DNA of 64,000 bases, taken from the NCBI GenBank assembly GCA_029582165.1, contig CM055881.1, positions 25,897,594 to 25,961,593 of the forward strand. The letters are read 5' to 3'. Below the pieces are notes generated by a model, which ran no database searches, was not told the DNA's origin, and saw nothing but the letters and a program-made list of their open reading frames with translations. The position numbers were made by a program, and so were the translations under genes. Positions 59,601 to 64,000 of the stretch are shown one piece after another. Source of the DNA: Portulaca oleracea (taxonomy: Eukaryota > Streptophyta > Magnoliopsida > Caryophyllales > Portulacaceae). The number at the start of each line of letters is the position of its first letter. Within the stretch, counting starts at the first letter, position 1.

Positions 59601-59863
59601 ACATGGAATCATACTTAGGCGACCACATTGATCCAAGAGGTTGGCTTGAATGGAATGCAACTTCACCTGTGGATAAGCTTTACTATGGTGAGTATGCCAA
59701 TGTCGGGCCACGGGCTGACACTTCTCAACGGGTTAAGTGGCCCAGCTTGCATGTCGATATGACTCGTGCCGAGGCTGAGAAGTTCACTGTCGCCCAATTC
59801 ATATATGGACAGACTTGGATAACTGCCACTGGTGTCGCATACCAAGCTGGATTATCAGCTTAA
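50765..59863 (+). CDS. Pectin methylesterase with inhibitor-like pro-domain (four exons, 580 aa)
   Basis: Removes methyl esters from cell-wall homogalacturonan. Exons 50765-51244, 52440-52864, 55918-56057 and 59166-59863 join with matching phases (0, 2, 1) into 581 codons. Residues 1-29 are cytosolic, about 30-52 a membrane anchor (VQFVIITGLILVLLGGGCVL), about 70-220 the PMEI-like pro-domain, with possible processing motifs RRRL (234-237) and RELL (252-255), and about 262-580 the catalytic domain. Signature motifs are all present: GTYAE (301-305), QAVALR (372-377), GYQDTLY (392-398), DFIFG (416-420), YLGRPW (481-486). Catalytic Q372, Q394, D395, D416 and R484 have the spacing of characterised plant enzymes. 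It resembles the Arabidopsis PME34/PME61 (PMEPCRF) group. The exon-2 donor (AAC|GTCGGT) is weak. Introns of 1195, 3053 and 3108 bp are swollen by transposons. Confidence 0.95.
51548..52102. mobile_element. Fold-back (long-TIR) element in intron 1
   Basis: Two inverted arms of up to about 250 bp, best over the outer 125 bp: GGTTTTTGGATGTTAATATACTG at the left mirrors ..CAGTATATTAGCATACAAAAATCC at the right. Further in, TTTAAACTTATGACACG mirrors CGTGGCATGTCATAAATTTA-like sequence. Flanks share AAATAAA. Probably a MULE-type MITE with very long ends; noncoding. Confidence 0.75.
52865..53541. other. Intron 2, left part
   Basis: AT-rich intronic DNA with no recognisable element. Confidence 0.5.
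53542..53854. mobile_element. CACTA-like MITE with long TA microsatellite (intron 2)
   Basis: Starts CACGAGCAAAAACCA and ends ..TGTTTTTAGTTGTG (reverse CACAACTAAAAACA), imperfect CACTA-type termini. Subterminal repeats GGTTGGAAAATGGTT and ATTTTTCAACCATTT are in both orientations. A TA run of about 60 bp lies at 53556-53616. The three flanking bases (GTA and CTA) agree in two of three. Confidence 0.5.
53855..54845. other. Intron 2, middle part
   Basis: AT-rich; AGCTA/TAGCT-rich stretches at both ends (53855-53990 and 54640-54840) look like the two ends of a decayed hAT-like MITE, but I could not define borders. Confidence 0.4.
54846..55030. mobile_element. Small MITE (intron 2)
   Basis: 185 bp with inverted ends GGTCCTGTTCTTTGG and CCAAAGAACAGGCC and GGATTGGATTGGAT repeats. 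Target duplication unclear, so the superfamily is open. Confidence 0.6.
55031..55917. other. Intron 2, right part
   Basis: No recognised gene or element. Confidence 0.5.
56058..57358. other. Intron 3, left part
   Basis: AT- and T-rich intronic DNA. Frames of up to 144 codons (56525-56959) have no domain and lie in a pyrimidine-rich stretch. Confidence 0.5.
57359..57990 (-). mobile_element. LINE 3' end fragment (intron 3)
   Basis: On the minus strand it ends ..AATAAAAGGGTCTCTTGAC then TTATCAAAAAAAAA, a 3' end with poly(A) of the style of plant L1-type LINEs. Only a short 79-codon frame remains. The 5' border is approximate. Confidence 0.5.
58440..58998. mobile_element. hAT-like MITE in intron 3
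   Basis: Element 58448-58990 (543 bp), ends AGGGGTGGACAATGGG and CCCATTGGCCACCCCTAC. Flanked by 8 bp CTTAATAT (58440-58447) and CTTCATAT (58991-58998), 7 of 8 identical. It contains many GGGTCG/CGACCC motifs and ends 167 bp before exon 4. Confidence 0.82.
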
Positions 59864-60474
59864 TTACATACACTTATGTCATTGATTCTGTATTGTGGGA
59901 AGTTAATTAACTAATTGTTATGTGTAGATTTAAAGGAAAGTTTATAGTAATTTGTGTAGCTTAATTGGAGTTGTCCATTGGAGTTTATACTTAGGTTAAA
60001 TACATATATAGATCATACGCACTCACACTCCTCTCAACGATGGAGTGTTGTTTCCTTATCTGTATTTATTTGAATTGTATGTCTATTTGGACCGTTTCTT
60101 TATCAATTAACTAACTGTAATTTTAATTGTGATATGATTGTAATAAGTAATCATTTGAATTCCTTGTGGGATAATAATTATTTTGTGTTCCTCATGAGGT
60201 TATAAATTATCACACTCTTCTCTCTCCTATATGAACAATGAACTGAACCAAAAAATACATCACTTTCCTTCGTCCTTCCTCAAATGTCGACGACCATCTC
60301 CATTCCCTCTCTAAGTTGTTGCATTGTTCTTCTTCCTCTTTCCCGTATTTCGGCTGAAGAACCCTAATTTGTTGTTAATCCTTTTTCTTAAAATTGGAAA
60401 CCCTAATTTGTTCGTTTCCGATTTGTGAAAGTTAGAACTCCCCAATTTGCAATTGAGGGTGTGCATCGACAACA
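59864..60474. other. 3' flank of the pectin methylesterase gene
   Basis: Likely 3' UTR followed by intergenic DNA. Around 60280-60470 it becomes pyrimidine-rich, possibly the leader of the next gene. Confidence 0.5.
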
Positions 60475-61022
60475 ATGAGCAACGGGAAAGCGTGTTTTTC
60501 TTCGTCAAACACTGGGTCTTGGTCAAATTGTGGGCATGATATACCCGCCACACTTCAGACCTATAAAAGGAAAGGTAGCAATGAAGGGAAAATTTTCATG
60601 GTTACCCATTTTGGAAGGTATGAGTATGTTGTATTTTAATTTGAATTGAGAAATTAAAAACTTTTCAGGTTATGTATTTTGGTTAGGGTTAAGTTTGTTT
60701 GGTCATGATAAAAACTTGAGGTGTGACTTCTTCAATTAGGCTGATAAAGGCCAAACCTGTTTGGAGGACAACAAAGATGACATTTAAAAGAACGGTAGCT
60801 GATCTCCTTTGTGAAAATGAAATGCTTAGGGTGGAGAACAAAAGGATGAGGAAGAAGATAGAGAAACAGAAGATGAAGAAGAAAACAGCTATGGAAGAAT
60901 TGAAGATTATAAAGAAGTTGTTTTGTCTGCAAATGAGGGCATCTGGGAAGTTTGGTGTGGAGAAGTTGATGTTGTACATTGCATTAATTTTGGTAAGTAT
61001 TGCATTAAGTAGGATCATTTAA
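60475..61022 (+). CDS. Small GRF-like / coiled-coil / membrane-anchor protein
   Basis: Two exons (60475-60617 and 60740-61022) with a 122-bp GT..AG intron in phase 2 give 141 aa. The N-terminal part (NCGHDIPATL, then KRKGSNEGKIF) resembles a GRF zinc finger, but the usual second and later cysteines are missing, so metal binding is doubtful. Residues about 65-115 are charged and coiled-coil-like (ENEMLRVENKRMRKKIEKQK). The end (LMLYIALILVSIALSRII) is a membrane helix, as in tail-anchored proteins. This architecture is common in plants (At4g04775-like proteins), often near MULEs. It is convergent with the MULE transposase at 62.1-64 kb. Function unknown. Confidence 0.65.
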
Positions 61023-61269
61023 GGTGTTGCTTGGATGGTAGTGGATGTTGGGGATAGTATTTGATGTGGTTGTTGGGAGTATCTTGTTTAATGAAATGGA
61101 AGTATCCTGTTTCCTTTGATGTGGATTAAACTATGTATTTCAATTTGGTAAATCCAAATGAATGAACTATTGTTGGTAAACGAACGATTGTTGTGTGTTG
61201 TTGCAATCAATGGACAGTAGATGATGCTGTTATATACTGTACTAATGCATATTCAGTGACTGACTCTCC

Positions 61270-61420
61270 AATTAATGGCTATAATGTTGTAAACTAATAA
61301 TTATTATTATTATAATTATTATTATTGGATTTCAATAGTCCATAATATTTTCAATTGGAAACCATTGGTCCAAATTTTATGCATTGGAATATGGTAATCC
61401 AACACTATTAAGAATTGGAT
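61270..61420. other. AT-rich spacer with trinucleotide run
   Basis: An ATT/TTA-rich stretch near 61295-61325 leads into diverged copies of the following minisatellite. Confidence 0.5.
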
Positions 61421-61560
61421 AACAATGGTCCCAAATTCAAGGAACTTGGATACCAATGGTCCCATATTTAAGGAAATTGGATTTCAGTGGTCCCAAATGC
61501 AAGGAAATTGGATACTGATGGTCCCAAATATAAGGAAATTGGATGTGGGCAGTCCCAAAT
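61421..61560 (+). repeat. 31-bp minisatellite
   Basis: Units of exactly 31 bp on the pattern GGTCCCAAAT..AAGGAAATTGGAT, with GGTC at 61427, 61458, 61489 and 61520 and a last variant near 61551. Diverged units precede from about 61330. Confidence 0.88.
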
Positions 61561-62079
61561 AGTAAGTCAACAACTAATGTTTGATATCATTCAACCTTAC
61601 ACACACTTAACAAGTGAAAACACAATCTTATAACATAGTTACTAAAGCTAGTCTAATTGACAACTGAATCATGCACTTCATTATATTGTAACCAATGTTT
61701 GCTTATAATCCCCAAAAGTATTACAAACAGCACCAAAGGTTTTATAAACAGGCCCAAAAGTATTATACACACTTGCTTACATCCACAATGTCTGATATCC
61801 ATCTAACCTAAACTTACACTCAACAAGTTAATGACATAAATTTATATCACACTGCCCAAAAAGAAATGACTCCCCACACAGGAAGAGTCCTATTGTGGTC
61901 CCCCATAAGGTTGGCTACAACTTGCAACTGATGTTTAGGAGCACATGAGAGGGTGGTTGTGTCATTTGTTGGAAGTTGCCTTGGGAAATGGCCTACATTG
62001 ACAAAAAATGGTCCCCATTAATAATGCATTGTAGGTGAGTGTCTTTAGGACAATGTTTAAGATTAAGATCTTTTTGGGT

Positions 62080-63990
62080 TTAGGGTTTCCCCACAAAAGT
62101 AGATCTGATGGAATAAAAAGGGAAGAAGCTTACTGATTGACCTGAATTGGATGTAGTTCCTCCTCTTACTCCTCTTCCTGCCCCTCTTCCTCTCCTGCAT
62201 CTTCCTTTGCCTCTTCCAAAAGAACTAACTGGAGTTGCAGCTGGTGTGGGTACTTTTTTTGGTCTCCCCTGCCCCCTTTGTGGTTGTTGTGGAGCTGGGG
62301 TAGGCCGATCTTCCTGGCATGTCCTTGACTTATGCCCTCTATGAATACATTTCTTGCACACCACTTGTCTTCCATGCCTGCTAAGCTACCCACTGCTCTT
62401 GAGGTTCTCATGAGGGTCCATCCTCCTACTCTTGGCAAGCCTCCCTGATCGGGAAATTAAGTCGGAGCGTCAAGTTGTCCATTTGAAGATGACTAGTGTT
62501 TTTATATCCTATAGTATGGGTGGTCGTAGGTCTCAGCATTGATTTTCAAGAAGCCTACAACTATTATGGCATGTCGACATGCAATCCCTATCAAATCGCA
62601 CTTCCTACAAGTGCAAGTTCTAGCTGGCATGTCAATCAACATCTTATCTAAACCCTCATCGACCTGGAATTTGTCATTTGTGGACGGAAGGACAATCGAC
62701 TCCTTTGCGAACTCTTTCTCTCTTTCCAAGATAACTTGGATCCTAGGGCATATTGTATTATCCAGTTCACCTTCCATTAAAGACCTCTTGGTATACATTC
62801 TTTTCATTACAAGCTCTCTTAGGTGTTCAAGTAAGTAAATGTAGTGTTTGCCCCTTACTTTGATTATATAACCGTTGAAAGTCTCCTCCATGTTGTTAAC
62901 AACAATATCACACTTGGAATCTGCATCCATGAACACGCGACAGAATCTTATAGGATCATGCTTATTGACAGTTAAATAGACGTCCGGTCCCCGATCCAGT
63001 GAAGTGAAGGCGAAAAAGCGCCGCCGAAGCAGCAGATGTGACTCCCCTGCAAAATATGGGAGTAAAGTTTGACTTTAGAAAAAAGTCTTTGCTGGAGACT
63101 CCTTTGTTAGGTTTTGTAGAGCTTGATTGTGGTCTACTAGGTTGTATGCCTTGACACATGACCAGAACAATAACTTCAGCTCCCCTCCCTTGTGATTTTT
63201 CTTCCAATTTGCATAGACATGTCTTGCACAATACCTATGCTCTTATTCGGACAAGTCAGTGGTCATTCAAGATTTGATGCTTTGAAATAAAATGTATTAA
63301 ATGTCATACTAAGTATTAACATCCGAAAATAATGCACGATAGTGTATGTATGGTACATTACTGTGTTAGTCTGACATTACCACCAATCCAGAGCCTATTG
63401 TCCCTCCAAGACAATCTGCTAGATTCCCTAGAAACTAAGACCAGATGTTGTTCTTCTTGTTTTCTGCAATGGCCCAAGCAATTGGAAACATTTGATTGTT
63501 CCAATCTATTCTCATAACAGCCATAGCACACTCCCTGCCATGACAAACAAAGTTATGTCCATCACATCACAATAATTAAAAGCTGGTACCCCAAAACATA
63601 TAATTATGTGACCACCCATATACAACAGTAGTCATAACTCATAATAGGAGCAACATACATTTTGAACAGATCAGAATACACCCTTGACATTCTCATGTTG
63701 CACCCTTCTTCTTTGCTTATCTCGAGCCCTCTTTGCATTGTAGAAATCAGCTAGACAACCCACAGTCATGTCAAAACTCAAGATCACTCATATGTACTCC
63801 ATCAAAATCATCATCATCCTCATAATCAGGTACATCATTGTTCCTGTGCAGCACAATGCGGGTGTAATTATCGTATCCAGAGGGAGTAGGGGCTTCCGAA
63901 CCAAAGAGTTAATCGAGCTCTCACCGACTAGGTTGGATCACAAAGATTTTGGGTGAATTAACTACTAACCAATAAAACAAAATAAAAGTT
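62080..63990 (-). pseudogene. MULE (Mutator-like) transposase, decayed and 5'-cut by the window
   Basis: Minus strand, N-terminus beyond 64000. Recognised parts: a basic stretch near 63770-63690 (FYNAKRARDKQ); the catalytic-core region near 63546-63440 (NNQMFPIAWAIAENK); after a shift, HRYCARHVYANWKK-like residues (about 63240-63190); then 62936-62502 (VVNNMEETFNGYI, ILEREKEFAKE) ending in a SWIM zinc finger (CTCRKCDLIGIACRHAI). A CCHC knuckle CKKCIHRGHKSRTC and a Gly/Arg/Pro-rich tail (62364-62080) finish it. Several stops and shifts, and odd sequence at 62960-63080, make it non-functional. Mutator transposases cut and paste elements with long terminal inverted repeats. Confidence 0.85.
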
Positions 63991-64000
63991 ACAATTAACT

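Noticed and set aside
61270..61420. Extra minisatellite units
   Set aside because: Similarity to the 31-bp unit fades here and the period is not kept, so only 61421-61560 was called.

Overview
This window is nuclear DNA of a flowering plant, most likely a eudicot. The evidence is plant-type Ty3/gypsy and Ty1/copia retrotransposons, Stowaway/hAT/CACTA-type MITEs, TRIM elements, a MULE, AT-rich introns with GT..AG borders and a four-exon plant pectin methylesterase gene. About three quarters of it is transposon-derived. I did not see bacterial operons, rRNA or tRNA genes, or CRISPR.

Layout: (A) 1-8938 is a minus-strand chromovirus (Tekay-like Ty3/gypsy) with decayed gag-pol; its second LTR runs off the left edge. 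(B) 8939-10332 and about 23208-24720 are the two halves of the 3' end and LTR of an older plus-strand Athila-like element. (C) 10333-23202 is a 12.9 kb minus-strand Athila-type element inserted into B's LTR, with a perfect 5-bp target duplication (GTGAC). It has gag, pol, a third ORF in the env position and three copies of its polypurine tract. About 24.7-30.0 kb is mostly unassigned DNA holding two complete TRIMs (26885-27159 and 28750-29422, each with PBS and target duplication) and a small secreted cysteine-rich protein gene (prolamin-like/ECA1 type) with a single stop at its signal-peptide junction. (D) About 30.1-34.0 kb is the 5' half of a plus-strand Ty1/copia element, cut by (E) 34006-45376, a minus-strand Tat-lineage Ty3/gypsy element. 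E has dual RNase H, a precise hAT MITE insertion in pol, and plus-strand (antisense) genes between pol and the 3' LTR. E is cut at its gag end by (F), an LTR of another Athila-like element (about 45377-46526).

47-50 kb carries MITEs. 50765-59863 is the only clearly intact host gene: a type I pectin methylesterase with inhibitor-like pro-domain, 580 aa from four exons, all catalytic residues present. Its three introns hold a fold-back element, CACTA-like and hAT-like MITEs and a LINE tail. The right end (60.4-64 kb) has a small GRF-like/coiled-coil/membrane-anchor gene that converges on a decayed MULE transposase.

The most interesting signal is not a gene. Four different LTR families here (B, C, E, F) carry arrays of short GC-rich palindromes just upstream of a TATA-like box, each family with its own palindrome. 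Elements C and E repeat their palindrome in internal DNA; in E a pair sits upstream of the TATA box of the antisense gene.
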